Part shown: one piece after another, positions 52,308-61,553 of the stretch
Layout: each line of letters begins with the position of its first letter
Position numbering within the stretch: the stretch's first letter is position 1
From: Gemmatimonadaceae bacterium
Lineage (GTDB): Bacteria > Gemmatimonadota > Gemmatimonadetes > Gemmatimonadales > Gemmatimonadaceae
Direction of reading: 5' to 3'
Length of the DNA: 64,000 bases
Assembly (NCBI GenBank): GCA_035606695.1
Contig: DATNEW010000027.1
Location: forward strand, 1 to 64,000
Translations under genes and position numbers: made by a program
Notes under the pieces: model-generated
What the model saw: the letters and a program-made list of their open reading frames with translations, nothing else
The model's database searches: none
Told to the model about the DNA's origin: nothing

Positions 52308-53930
52308 ATGAGATTCACTCGCCGGTGTGCGTGCGGCGCGACCACCATGCTGCTGGGCTTCGCCGCGGCGGGCACGCTGCGCGCGCAAGCATCACCGCCG
52401 ATCGATCCACTCGAACGGGTGTATCGCGACGTGGAGCGGCTCGCCGCGATCGGCGTCATCGACGATGTGGTGCTCGGCCAGCGCCCGTTTTCGCGGCGCG
52501 AAATCATTCGGCTGTTGACCGAAGCGCAGAACAATCTCGCGACGCGCGGGCCGAGCGGCGGTGGTGAATGGATGCGCCAGGTCATCGCGGCGGATCTCGC
52601 GCGCATCGCGTCGTACGGGACGAGCTATCTCGATCGCGCGGACGTGGAGCAGTCGGTCATGGACAGTCCCGACCGACGGGCGCCGAGCGATTTGAACGGC
52701 TCGATCGACGCGCGCATCAATCCGCTGACGTCGTATCGCGAAGGGCGTCCCCTGTATGACGGCTCGACGACGATTGTCGAGACGCATCATTCCGTGAACG
52801 TGGGACGTCATCTCGCCGTATGGGCCGCGCCGATCTTCAGCGTCGGTGCGCGTCGCGGCGACGGTGCGACGAGCCAGCTCGCGCTGCAATCGGGCGGCGC
52901 GCGCGGGGAGTTCGGCAACTTCGTGGTGCAGCTCGCGCGAGATTATGAAATGTTCGGAGAATCGCCGACTGGCGGGTCGGTGGTCTCCACCAACGCGCCC
53001 GCACTCGACGCGTTGACGATCACGAACGATCGGCCGGCGCGGCTCCCGTTTTTCGGCTGGCTCGGGCCCATGCGCGGCACGTTGTTCGTCGCCGATCTTG
53101 GCCCGCATCAGAACTTTCCGCACGCCAAGCTCGCGGGCTGGAAAGTCTCGATTCTGCCACATCCGAACTTCGAGTTTGCGTTGCACGTGGAGAGTCAGAC
53201 GGGGGGCGACGGCGGGCCGGCGGCGAGCTTCGTCGATCGTGCGCTCGACCTGGTGCCGCCAATTGGCGGTCTTCGGAACCTGTTCAGCAACGGCGCCGGC
53301 AATACCGATTTCTCGAACAAGTTCGCGGGCTTCGACGTGCGCCTTCGGATTCCGCGCGCGCGTGGCCTCGACATCTATGGCAATGCCGCGGACGACGACT
53401 TCGACGCGCGCCGGCTGGGGAGCTCGCTGTTTTCCGACGGCGGCGTCGTGGCCGGCGTCTCGATGTCGTGCCTGCTGGAGTGCGGGCGTCTCGGTGTGCG
53501 GGCCGAATATCATCTCACCGGCATTCGTTACTACACCCACACGCAATTCACGAGCGGTTACGCGCTGAACGGCACACTCCTCGGCGACCCGCTCGGTCCG
53601 CGCGGCAACGCCGGCACCGTGGCGGTCGATGGCGAGAGCGAGCGCTTCGGCACACTCGCGTTGGAGGGAGCGTTCGAGATCCGTTCCGGAAATCGCTACG
53701 CCGGCACAGCCGACCAGCCCAACGATCGCAACTTCCATTTCGTGCTGATCGAGCAACGCCCGGGTGAGAAGCGAACGCGTGCGACGCTCACATGGATTCC
53801 GACGCGTCGCGACGCCCGCATTGGCTGGCGCATGAGCGCGGCCGCGGAGCGCGCGATCAACTATGCCTTCGTCGCGGGTCACGATCGCACCAACGCGCTC
53901 GCGCAGATCCAGGTGGAGTTTCGGCCGTGA
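52308..53930 (+). CDS. Wzi-like capsule assembly outer-membrane protein
   Basis: 540 aa. The signal peptide MRFTRRCACGATTMLLGFAA...LRAQ precedes a helical segment (RVYRDVERLAAIGVIDDV, FSRREIIRLLTEAQNN) and a beta-barrel with alternating strands (WAAPIFSVGARRG, FEFALHVESQTGG, FDVRLRIPRARGLDIYG) ending QVEFRP. The plan matches the Wzi/Caps_assemb_Wzi family, which binds capsule or exopolysaccharide at the surface. The next start overlaps its stop (GTGA). Confidence 0.8.
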   Translation: MRFTRRCACGATTMLLGFAAAGTLRAQASPPIDPLERVYRDVERLAAIGVIDDVVLGQRPFSRREIIRLLTEAQNNLATRGPSGGGEWMRQVIAADLARIASYGTSYLDRADVEQSVMDSPDRRAPSDLNGSIDARINPLTSYREGRPLYDGSTTIVETHHSVNVGRHLAVWAAPIFSVGARRGDGATSQLALQSGGARGEFGNFVVQLARDYEMFGESPTGGSVVSTNAPALDALTITNDRPARLPFFGWLGPMRGTLFVADLGPHQNFPHAKLAGWKVSILPHPNFEFALHVESQTGGDGGPAASFVDRALDLVPPIGGLRNLFSNGAGNTDFSNKFAGFDVRLRIPRARGLDIYGNAADDDFDARRLGSSLFSDGGVVAGVSMSCLLECGRLGVRAEYHLTGIRYYTHTQFTSGYALNGTLLGDPLGPRGNAGTVAVDGESERFGTLALEGAFEIRSGNRYAGTADQPNDRNFHFVLIEQRPGEKRTRATLTWIPTRRDARIGWRMSAAAERAINYAFVAGHDRTNALAQIQVEFRP

Positions 53931-54643
53931 CGGCGCACGAAGCGCTCACGGTGGCGTTCACGATCGATCTCGAACCCGATTGTCCGCCGTTTCTTCAGGG
54001 CTTTCGCGGTGTCGAGCATGGATTGCCGAAGCTGCTCGACGCACTCGCCGCGCGCGGCATTCGCGCGACGTTGTTCACGACCGGCGAAGTCGCCGAGCGG
54101 TATCCGTCGCACATCGAGCGACTGGTCGCCGAAGGACACGAGCTCGCGTGTCACGGGATGACGCATCGCGCGTTCACCGAGCTTTCAGCCGATGAAGCGC
54201 GACGCGAAATCGAAGAGTCCGCGCAAATCCTTCGGCGCTTCGCGCCGGTGACGTCGTTTCGCGCGCCGTATCTCAAGTTTCCGGCGGCGTTTTTGCCCAT
54301 TCTCGAGGCGAATGGTTTTCGACTCGATTCCTCGCATGCGCGATACAAACTCGCGTATTATCGCGACCGCGCGACGACGCGACTCACGCGCATTCCCGCG
54401 TCCGTAACGTCATCGGTGCTGCGCATCGCGCGGCCGCTGCGTGCGGCATATCTGTCGCTGCTCTCGTCGCCGGTCGTGCTGTTCGTGCATCCGTGGGAAT
54501 TCGTCGATCTTCGTCACGAGCAACTCCGATTGGACTGCCGCTTCAAGACGGGCGACGTCGCCCTCGCGTGCGTGTCCGAGGTGCTCGACAAGTACCGCGC
54601 ACGCGGCGCGCGCTTCGTGACGATGGGAGAACTGGGCGCGTGA
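53927..54643 (+). CDS. Polysaccharide deacetylase (NodB domain, CE4)
   Basis: 238 aa from GTG overlapping the previous stop. CE4 motif 1 FTIDLEPD (catalytic Asp), motif 2 LACHGMTHRAF (two metal His), motif 3 FRAPYLKFP, and a late motif VVLFVHPWEF. No signal peptide, so it acts in the cytoplasm or on a lipid-linked intermediate. Probably de-N-acetylates a sugar of the surface polysaccharide. The stop overlaps the next start (GTGA). Confidence 0.88.
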   Translation: MTAHEALTVAFTIDLEPDCPPFLQGFRGVEHGLPKLLDALAARGIRATLFTTGEVAERYPSHIERLVAEGHELACHGMTHRAFTELSADEARREIEESAQILRRFAPVTSFRAPYLKFPAAFLPILEANGFRLDSSHARYKLAYYRDRATTRLTRIPASVTSSVLRIARPLRAAYLSLLSSPVVLFVHPWEFVDLRHEQLRLDCRFKTGDVALACVSEVLDKYRARGARFVTMGELGA

Positions 54644-55530
54644 GCACCGCGCGACGATTCGCGGTCGTCGGAGCCTGGATCGTCGCGACGGTCCTCGTGG
54701 TGTTGTGCGCGCGAACCATCGACTGGTCGCACGCCGGCGCGGTCTTCGCGGCCGCGAATCCATGGTGGCTCATTCCCGCGCTCGCCGCCAATGCCGCGGT
54801 GCTGGTGTGCTGGGCGGGTTTCTGGCGCGCGCTCGTTCCGCACGGCGAGCCGCGCGTCACGCTCCGCCGGATGTTCGAGATTGTCTCAACGGCATCGTCG
54901 TTGATGAACACGGTGCCGTTCGGCGGCGGCCACGCCGCAAGCGTCGCACTGTTGAATCGGCGCGCGGGACTCAGTATGCGCGGCGCGCTCGCGGTGCTCG
55001 CGCTCGATCAACTTGGCGAGGGGCTGATCAAGGTCACGATCTTCCTCGGCGTCGCGGCGATGGATCCGTTGCCGACGTGGATGCGCGCGGGCGTCGCAAC
55101 GGCTTCGATCGGCGTCGCGGTGTGGTTGGTCGCGCTGCTGGTGATGTCGCGCCGCGCGCGCGAGCTGAGTCTTCTCAAGGACGCGGGCCGCTCGTTGAGC
55201 GCGTTCGCCTACATCGCGGCGATGAAAGGCATCGAACTATTGGCAATCGTCGCCGTACAGCGCGCGTTCGGCGTCACCATATCGCCGGGCGGCACGCTGC
55301 TCGTGTTGGCGGCGCTCATTCTCGCCACGATGTTGCCGGTTGCTCCGGGCAACCTCGGCACGTACGAAGCCGCTGTGTTTCTGGCGTATCGCTATCTCGG
55401 ACTCGGGCCCGCGCAGGCGTTGAGTCTCGCCATCGTGCAGCATCTCGCGTTCTTGCTGCCTGCCGTTGGCGTCGGCTACTCGTTCGTTTCCGCGCGCACT
55501 TTCTCGCGCAGCGCGATCGCGTCGCGATAA
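54640..55530 (+). CDS. Lysylphosphatidylglycerol synthase TM / UPF0104-type flippase
   Basis: 296 aa, about eight transmembrane helices. FAVVGAWIVATVLVVLCART, SSLMNTVPFGGGHAASVALL (typical conserved loop), LDQLGEGLIKV and MLPVAPGNLGTYEAAVFLAY. Proteins of this family move lipid-linked substrates across the inner membrane. The last 55 bp overlap the convergent glycosyltransferase gene. Confidence 0.85.
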   Translation: MSTARRFAVVGAWIVATVLVVLCARTIDWSHAGAVFAAANPWWLIPALAANAAVLVCWAGFWRALVPHGEPRVTLRRMFEIVSTASSLMNTVPFGGGHAASVALLNRRAGLSMRGALAVLALDQLGEGLIKVTIFLGVAAMDPLPTWMRAGVATASIGVAVWLVALLVMSRRARELSLLKDAGRSLSAFAYIAAMKGIELLAIVAVQRAFGVTISPGGTLLVLAALILATMLPVAPGNLGTYEAAVFLAYRYLGLGPAQALSLAIVQHLAFLLPAVGVGYSFVSARTFSRSAIASR

Positions 55531-56606
55531 ACAGCGAGGTGCGTGTCGATGACGCGCGGCCAATCATGTGGGGGCGCTGTGCGCGCGTTGAATTCAGCCA
55601 TCTCGCGCAGCCGACCGCGATCGCGCGCGAGCGCTGCAACGTGCGCCGCGAGCTCTTCGTCGGATTGCGCCAACAAGCCTTCGCGTCCGTGTGTGATCAG
55701 CTCAGCGACGCCGGACGCCGCCATCGCGACGACCGGCACTCCGGCGCATCGCGCTTCGAGCGCCGCGAGCCCGAACGACTCGCGCACCGTCGGCAACACG
55801 AACACATGACTTTCGGCGAGTAATTCACGAATGCGCGCGCGGCTGCATCGGCCGAGCAGCTCGACGTGCCGCTCGAGGCCGGCCCGCGACACCGCTCGAG
55901 TAAGCGCGCCGAGCTCCGGCCCGTCGCCGACAATTCGCAGTCGAATGGAAAAGTCGTCGCCGAGTCGCGAGCGTACGTCACGCAGCATGCGCACGAGCGC
56001 GAGTGGGCGCTTCTTCGGATTGAGTCGCATCACGCTGATCAACTCGAGCCGGCCGTCGGGGCTCGTCACGGTCGCCGTTCGCCATGCCTTCGCGTCGATG
56101 CCGTTGGACAACACGGAAACTTCGCGCTCTCCCGCGAACGGCTGCACTTCGCCGGCGACGCGCGCGCTCACCGCGGTAAACACCGCCGGCCATCGCGCGG
56201 AGCCGAGCATCGTACCGACTGCGCGCGCGAGGAGCGGTGTTTGCGGGACGATTGAATGGAACGTGAGCACGGTGGGAATGCCGCGCCGCACGCTGTGCAG
56301 CGCGCCGCCGAGTGCCGTGGGCGAAACGATGCTGACGTGGCAGTGCGCGACGTCGGGCGCCTCGTCGGCGATCGCGTGGCCGACGGCGCGAATGCCGGCT
56401 CGTGTGATGAGAAAGCCGAATCGCGGCGCGCGCGGCGCATCGATGCGCCGCACGCGAATGCCGTCACACACCGGCTCGCCGGGCGTGGCCGTGATGGCGA
56501 CGACGTCGTGTCCGGCGTCGACGAGACGTTTCGCCAGATCCTGAAGGTGAAGCTCGATGCCGCCGATCCGCGGGCGATACCAGTCGCAGACCAGCGCGAC
56601 TTTCAC
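55476..56606 (-). CDS. Glycosyltransferase family 4
   Basis: 376 aa, GT-B fold. N-terminal DWYRPRIGGIELHLQDLAKR, VLTFHSIVPQ and SNGIDAKAWR; the nucleotide-sugar site LISVMRLNPKKRPLALVRML and ESFGLAALEARCAGVPVVAM with the EX7E motif. Third gene of the operon GNAT-Spt-GT4 (1-bp gap after spt), which suggests glycosylation of a sphingoid lipid. It overlaps the convergent flippase gene by 55 bp. Confidence 0.92.
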   Translation of the reverse strand: MKVALVCDWYRPRIGGIELHLQDLAKRLVDAGHDVVAITATPGEPVCDGIRVRRIDAPRAPRFGFLITRAGIRAVGHAIADEAPDVAHCHVSIVSPTALGGALHSVRRGIPTVLTFHSIVPQTPLLARAVGTMLGSARWPAVFTAVSARVAGEVQPFAGEREVSVLSNGIDAKAWRTATVTSPDGRLELISVMRLNPKKRPLALVRMLRDVRSRLGDDFSIRLRIVGDGPELGALTRAVSRAGLERHVELLGRCSRARIRELLAESHVFVLPTVRESFGLAALEARCAGVPVVAMAASGVAELITHGREGLLAQSDEELAAHVAALARDRGRLREMAEFNARTAPPHDWPRVIDTHLAVYRDAIALREKVRAETNE

Positions 56607-56607
56607 G

Positions 56608-57789
56608 TCACGCGGCGACCACTAACTTGGCGACGCGCGCGAACGCCTCGAGCACACGCTCGACTTGTTCATCGGAGTGTTCGGCCGTCATCGACACGCG
56701 GAGCCGGCACGAGTTGGCGGCTACCGCCGGTGGCGCGATCGTATGCGTGAAGACCCCGGCGTCGAACAGCGTGCGCCAGACGTGGAGCGTCGGCAGGAGC
56801 TCGCCGATCACGACGGGAATGATCGGCGATTCACCGGGCCCTACCTCGAAGCCCAACGAGCGCAGGCCCTCGGCGACGCGAAGGGTATTGGACCACAGCC
56901 GCTCGCGGCGCTCCGGCTCCTCCGCCATGATGTCGAGCGCCGCCAGCACGCCCGCGACGGACGACGGCGGCATGCTCGCCGTGAAGACGAATGGCCGGCT
57001 ATGGTGCCGCAGCCAGTGAATGACGGACTCCGGACCGGCGATCACGCCGCCGATCGAAGCGAGCGACTTCGAAAACGTGCCCATGATCAAGTCGATCTGA
57101 TCGGAGAGTCCGAAGTGTTCGGCGGTGCCGGCGCCATTCGCTCCGAACACACCGACGGCATGCGCCTCGTCGACGAGCACTGTCGCGTCGTGCGCTTTCG
57201 CGGCGGCGACGATCGCCGGGAGCTCGGCGACGGTGCCTTCCATCGAGAACACACCATCCGTCACGACGAGTTTGCCCTGATGCGCCGGCACCATTCCCAG
57301 CTGGCGGTCGAGCGCCGCCGCGTCATGGTGCGGAAACCGGTGAATCTGACCATACGACAGGCGCGCCGCGTCCACGATGGACGCGTGATTCAAGCGATCG
57401 AGAAACACGTGCTCGTCCCGTCCGACGAGCGAGCCGATGATGCCGAGGTTCGCCTGGTAGCCGGTCGAGTAGACGATGGCGTCCTCCTTGTGGAAGAGCG
57501 CCGCCAGCCGCCGCTCGAGTGTCTCGTGCAGCGCGAGCGTTCCGTTGAGGAGACGACTTCCGGTGGATCCGCTGCCGAACTTCGTCAGCGCCCCTCGTGC
57601 CGCCTCGAGAATGCGCGGATGATGCGTCAGCCCGAGGTAGTTGTTCGAGCCAACCATGATCTTCCACGCACCGCCGATGAGCGCCTCGGTGGCGGTGGAT
57701 TGCTCGATCGGCATGAAGCAGGGATAGATCCCCGCCGCCTGCGTTTCCCGGGCAAGCGTGTAGCCATCGCACTTTTTGAGGATGCTCAT
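56608..57789 (-). CDS. spt: Serine palmitoyltransferase-like alpha-oxoamine synthase
   Basis: 393-aa PLP enzyme. The N-terminal pattern AAGIYPCFMPIEQSTATEAL then IMVGSNNYLGLTHHPRI, and GSGSTGSRLLNGTLALHETL, is closer to bacterial serine palmitoyltransferases than to AONS or KBL. The PLP lysine is in TFSKSLASIGG; the Asp/His pair in VDEAHAVGVFG. Condenses serine with an acyl thioester to give 3-keto-sphinganine in the cytoplasm. Start overlaps the GNAT stop (ATGA). AONS remains possible, but no bio genes are nearby. Confidence 0.82.
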   Translation of the reverse strand: MSILKKCDGYTLARETQAAGIYPCFMPIEQSTATEALIGGAWKIMVGSNNYLGLTHHPRILEAARGALTKFGSGSTGSRLLNGTLALHETLERRLAALFHKEDAIVYSTGYQANLGIIGSLVGRDEHVFLDRLNHASIVDAARLSYGQIHRFPHHDAAALDRQLGMVPAHQGKLVVTDGVFSMEGTVAELPAIVAAAKAHDATVLVDEAHAVGVFGANGAGTAEHFGLSDQIDLIMGTFSKSLASIGGVIAGPESVIHWLRHHSRPFVFTASMPPSSVAGVLAALDIMAEEPERRERLWSNTLRVAEGLRSLGFEVGPGESPIIPVVIGELLPTLHVWRTLFDAGVFTHTIAPPAVAANSCRLRVSMTAEHSDEQVERVLEAFARVAKLVVAA

Positions 57790-58922
57790 CCGACCGCTCG
57801 ATCGTAGATGCGCCAGCGGCGATACTCCGTCGCGCCCATCCCCCGCAAGGGCCGATTGAGCTTGTCGTTATCCTCGAGAATCCACGAGGCTTCTCCGCCG
57901 ATCATCCCCTCCTCCTTGCCGCGGCGGTACATCTCGTCGGCAAACAGTCCGAAGATCCCGCGATTCTGATACTCCGGCTTGGCGCCCAGGATCATGATCC
58001 GGCAGGATTTGAGACGGGTCTTGGCGGCCAGGATCTTGAAAATGCCCGTCGGAAGCAGTCGTCCGTTGCCGATCTGCTTGAACACGCGATGGTAGTCGGG
58101 CACGATGATCATGAAGCCCGCCGGCTCGCCGTTCACTTCCGCCACGAACGCGAACCGCTGCCAGATGAGGTACTTGAGGACCTGCGCCTCGTGCTGGAAG
58201 CTCTCACGCGACATCGGGACGAATCCCCAGTTCGCTTCCCAAGCTGAGTTATAGACCTCCCAGCAGCGCTCGACTTCGGCGCCGAAGTTCTTGAGGTCGA
58301 GATCCCGGAAGACCAGGTTCTTGCCCTTGAACGCGCGCTCGGCGATGTGGCGAACGCGCTCGGGCAGCTCGAACCGGTGCTCGCCTTCCATGCCGAAATA
58401 GTAGGCGATGAGGTCTTTCGCCTTGGTGAATCCCGCGTTCTCGATGAGCGTGGAATAGTACTGCGGATTCCACGTCGTCATGATCATGGGGTGTTGCTCG
58501 AATCCGTCCACGAGCAACCCGCATTCATGATTCGTCGAGGGATTCATCGGCCCGCGCACGGTGTCCAGCCCGCGCGTGCGCAACCAGGACGCGGCCGAAG
58601 CGAACAGTCCGTTCGCCGCTTCCTGATCCTGCCCACACTCGAAGAAGCCGAAGAAGCCGACCTTGTCTTTGTGGAAGTCGTTGTGCGCGCGATTTTCGAT
58701 CGCGGCGATGCGGCCGACGGGCTTGCCGTTGCGCATCGCCAGAAAGAGTTGGCGGTCCGCCGTGCGGTAGAACGGGTTCTTCTTGCTCAACGCATCGGCA
58801 ACCGCGATGCGGAGCGGCGGAACCCACTGTGGGTGATCGACCGGGTTGTAGATCTGCCACGGCAGCCCGATGAACCGGCGCAGATCACGCGAGGAGTCGA
58901 CAGAGACGATATCCAATGCCAC
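57786..58922 (-). CDS. GNAT-like N-acyltransferase (possible ceramide synthase role)
   Basis: 378 aa. WVPPLRIAVADALSKKNPFY, KPVGRIAAIENRAHNDFH, GFFGFFECGQDQEAA and RGPMNPSTNHECGLLVDG belong to a large conserved family with a C-terminal GNAT-type acyl-CoA site (IMILGAKPEYQNRGIFGLF). First gene of the operon that also contains spt and a glycosyltransferase. The context suggests acylation of the sphingoid base, as in bacterial ceramide synthesis. That role is inference. Confidence 0.75.
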   Translation of the reverse strand: MALDIVSVDSSRDLRRFIGLPWQIYNPVDHPQWVPPLRIAVADALSKKNPFYRTADRQLFLAMRNGKPVGRIAAIENRAHNDFHKDKVGFFGFFECGQDQEAANGLFASAASWLRTRGLDTVRGPMNPSTNHECGLLVDGFEQHPMIMTTWNPQYYSTLIENAGFTKAKDLIAYYFGMEGEHRFELPERVRHIAERAFKGKNLVFRDLDLKNFGAEVERCWEVYNSAWEANWGFVPMSRESFQHEAQVLKYLIWQRFAFVAEVNGEPAGFMIIVPDYHRVFKQIGNGRLLPTGIFKILAAKTRLKSCRIMILGAKPEYQNRGIFGLFADEMYRRGKEEGMIGGEASWILEDNDKLNRPLRGMGATEYRRWRIYDRAVG

Positions 58923-59046
58923 GGTGCGAATCTAACACGCGACGTCCCTCTGGATAGGCCCCCGTCCCGAGTGCGGCTGGTCCTGTACGGCTCACAATCT
59001 TAATTTGGGCTCGAGCGATCGCTCATTCCTCAACGATCGAGCCACA

Positions 59047-60105
59047 TTGAGCATTCGAACGCTGCTGGTCACCGGTGGGGCAGGCTTCATCGGATCCGCC
59101 GTCGTGCGTCAGGCGGTGAAGGCCGGTTTCACCGTGTTGAACTACGACAAGCTCACGTACGCCGCGAGCCTGGAGTCGCTGCGCGACGTCGAGGATCACC
59201 CGCTCTACCAGTTCGTGCACGGCGACATCTGCGACGCCGAGCTGGTGCGCCGCACGATCGCCGACTTGCAGCCGGACGCCATCATCCACCTGGCTGCCGA
59301 GTCACACGTCGACCGCTCGATCGACGGGCCCGGCGAGTTCGTGCACACGAACATCCAAGGCACCTTCGTGATGCTGAACGAGGCGCGTCGCTACTGGGCC
59401 GAGCTGTCGGGCGAGGCTCGCGCTCGATTCCGATTCGTGCAGGTGTCCACCGACGAAGTCTTCGGGTCGCTGCATGACGACGGCCTCTTCACCGAGAACT
59501 CGCCATACTCGCCCAACTCGCCGTATTCAGCGAGCAAGGCGGCCGGCGATCACCTCGCGCGCGCGTGGCATGCGACGTACGGCGTGCCGGTCATCGTCAC
59601 CAATTGCTCGAACAACTACGGGCCGTACCAGTTTCCTGAAAAGCTCATCCCGCTCGCGATCCAGCGGGCGCTCGCCGGCGAAGAGATTCCCGTCTATGGC
59701 GACGGTCTGAACGTGCGCGACTGGTTGTACGTCGAGGACCACGCCGCGGGACTGCTCCTCGCCGCGACGCGCGGCACGCCTGGCAGCACCTACCTGTTCG
59801 GTGGCCGCGCGGAGCGGACGAACCTGCAATTGCTCCACACGCTGTGCGCCGCGCTCGACGAGTTCCGTCCCGAAGGCGCTCCGCACGAGCGGCTGAAGTT
59901 CGTGACCGATCGGCCCGGCCACGATCGCCGGTACGCGATCGATCCATCGTCGGCCGAGCACGGTCTGGACTGGAAGGCGGGCCACGACTTCGACTCCGGC
60001 ATGCGCGATACGGTGCGCTGGTATCTCGCCAACCGCGACTGGGCCGAGCGCATTCACCGCGCGCGGTATCGTGGCGAACGTCTGGGCACGGTGGGAATGC
60101 GATGA
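59047..60105 (+). CDS. rfbB: dTDP-glucose 4,6-dehydratase
   Basis: About 352 aa. [20 protein letters not shown] binds NAD+; [58 protein letters not shown] (catalytic Tyr/Lys) and [15 protein letters not shown] are all diagnostic. Second step of dTDP-L-rhamnose synthesis. No ATG fits: TTG 59047 gives the family N-terminus, TTG 59005 is the alternative. The stop overlaps rfbA (ATGA). Confidence 0.95.
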   Translation: MSIRTLLVTGGAGFIGSAVVRQAVKAGFTVLNYDKLTYAASLESLRDVEDHPLYQFVHGDICDAELVRRTIADLQPDAIIHLAAESHVDRSIDGPGEFVHTNIQGTFVMLNEARRYWAELSGEARARFRFVQVSTDEVFGSLHDDGLFTENSPYSPNSPYSASKAAGDHLARAWHATYGVPVIVTNCSNNYGPYQFPEKLIPLAIQRALAGEEIPVYGDGLNVRDWLYVEDHAAGLLLAATRGTPGSTYLFGGRAERTNLQLLHTLCAALDEFRPEGAPHERLKFVTDRPGHDRRYAIDPSSAEHGLDWKAGHDFDSGMRDTVRWYLANRDWAERIHRARYRGERLGTVGMR

Positions 60106-60977
60106 AAGGACTGATTCTCGCCGGCGGAGCGGGTACGCGGCTGCATCCGATGACGCGCATCATGAGCAAGCAGCTGCTGCCCGTCTACGACAAGCCGATG
60201 ATCTACTATCCCTTGTCGACGCTGATGCTCGCGGGATTGCGCGACATTCTCATCATCACGACGCCGGAAGACGCACCGCGGTTCTCCGCGCTGCTCGGCG
60301 ACGGATCGGCGTGGGGGATCTGCCTTCACTACGCGGTACAGCCGGCGCCGGAGGGCCTGGCGCAGGCGTTCATCATCGGCCGAGAGTTCATCGGCGGCGA
60401 CGACAGCGCGCTGATCCTGGGCGACAACATCTTCTACTCCGAGAGTTTGTCGGCGCGCCTGCAGACGCTGGCGCGACAGGTATCCGGCGCGACCATTTTC
60501 GGCTATCACGTCCACGATCCCGAGCGCTACGGCGTGGCGGAACTGGACGCCTCAGGCAAGATCATCGGCATCGAGGAGAAGCCGAAGCAGCCCAAGTCGA
60601 ACTTCGCCGTCACCGGGTTGTACTTCTACGACAACGACGTGGTGGACGTCGTGCGCCATCTCAAGCCCTCGGCGCGCGGCGAATTAGAGATTACTGATGT
60701 CAACCGGACGTACCTCGAGCGCGGAACGCTGCGGTTGGAAGTGCTCGGGCGCGGCGCGGCGTGGCTCGACACGGGGACGCCGGAGTCGCTGCACGAGGCC
60801 GCCGCGTTCATTCAGACCATCGAGCGCCGGCAGGGGCTCAAGATCGCGTGTCCGGAAGAGATCGCCTGGCGCATGGGGTTCATCGACGCCGAACGCGTGG
60901 AGCAGCTCGCTCGGCCGATGCGCAATGCCTACGGCGCGTATCTGCTCCAGATGCTGCACCAGTCGCCGCTGGTTTGA
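60102..60977 (+). CDS. rfbA: Glucose-1-phosphate thymidylyltransferase
   Basis: 291 aa. [20 protein letters not shown] is the nucleotide loop; [42 protein letters not shown] and [20 protein letters not shown] are RmlA signatures. First step of dTDP-rhamnose synthesis. Translationally coupled on both sides (ATGA upstream, TGATG downstream). Confidence 0.96.
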   Translation: MKGLILAGGAGTRLHPMTRIMSKQLLPVYDKPMIYYPLSTLMLAGLRDILIITTPEDAPRFSALLGDGSAWGICLHYAVQPAPEGLAQAFIIGREFIGGDDSALILGDNIFYSESLSARLQTLARQVSGATIFGYHVHDPERYGVAELDASGKIIGIEEKPKQPKSNFAVTGLYFYDNDVVDVVRHLKPSARGELEITDVNRTYLERGTLRLEVLGRGAAWLDTGTPESLHEAAAFIQTIERRQGLKIACPEEIAWRMGFIDAERVEQLARPMRNAYGAYLLQMLHQSPLV

Positions 60978-61528
60978 TGGACGCACGCGCGACGGCGCTC
61001 GACGGGGTGCTCGTCATCGAGCCGAAAGCGTTCCACGACGATCGCGGGTTGTTCTTCGAGGCATGGGAGCTCGAGCGATATGCGGCGCTGGGACTGCCGT
61101 CCGAGTGGCGGCAGGACAACGTCGTGCATTCGCGCCGTGGTGTGTTGCGGGGCATGCACTTTCAGCATCCCAACGGACAGCACAAGCTCGTGTACGCGCT
61201 CGAAGGCGAGATCTTCGACGTCGCGATCGACGTGCGGCGCGGATCGCCGACGTTCGGGCAATGGGTGGGCGAGACGCTGACCGCGGAAAATCGCCGCCAG
61301 CTGTCGGTGGCGCCTGGCTTCGCGCACGGCTATCTCGTCCTGAGCGATTTTGCCGTGGTGGCGTACAAGTGCTCGACGCGGTACGATCCCGCGGCCGAGC
61401 GCGTGATCCGCTGGGACGATCCCGAGCTGGCGATTGCGTGGCCGGGGCGGGCGACGCTCGTGGCGCCCCGCGATGCATCGGCCCGCCGCCTTGGCGAGCT
61501 GGCGCCTCCGGAATTACCAGATTGTTAA
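60977..61528 (+). CDS. rfbC: dTDP-4-dehydrorhamnose 3,5-epimerase
   Basis: 183-aa cupin. FHDDRGLFFEAWE, QDNVVHSRRGVLRGMHFQHP (catalytic His region), GEIFDVAIDVRRGSPTFGQW and APGFAHGYLVLSD are RmlC motifs. The start shares its A with the rfbA stop (TGATG). The C-terminus ends at 61528; a short 25-bp gap leads to rfbD. Confidence 0.95.
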   Translation: MDARATALDGVLVIEPKAFHDDRGLFFEAWELERYAALGLPSEWRQDNVVHSRRGVLRGMHFQHPNGQHKLVYALEGEIFDVAIDVRRGSPTFGQWVGETLTAENRRQLSVAPGFAHGYLVLSDFAVVAYKCSTRYDPAAERVIRWDDPELAIAWPGRATLVAPRDASARRLGELAPPELPDC

Positions 61529-61553
61529 TACTAATTCTGGAAACACCGCCGCC

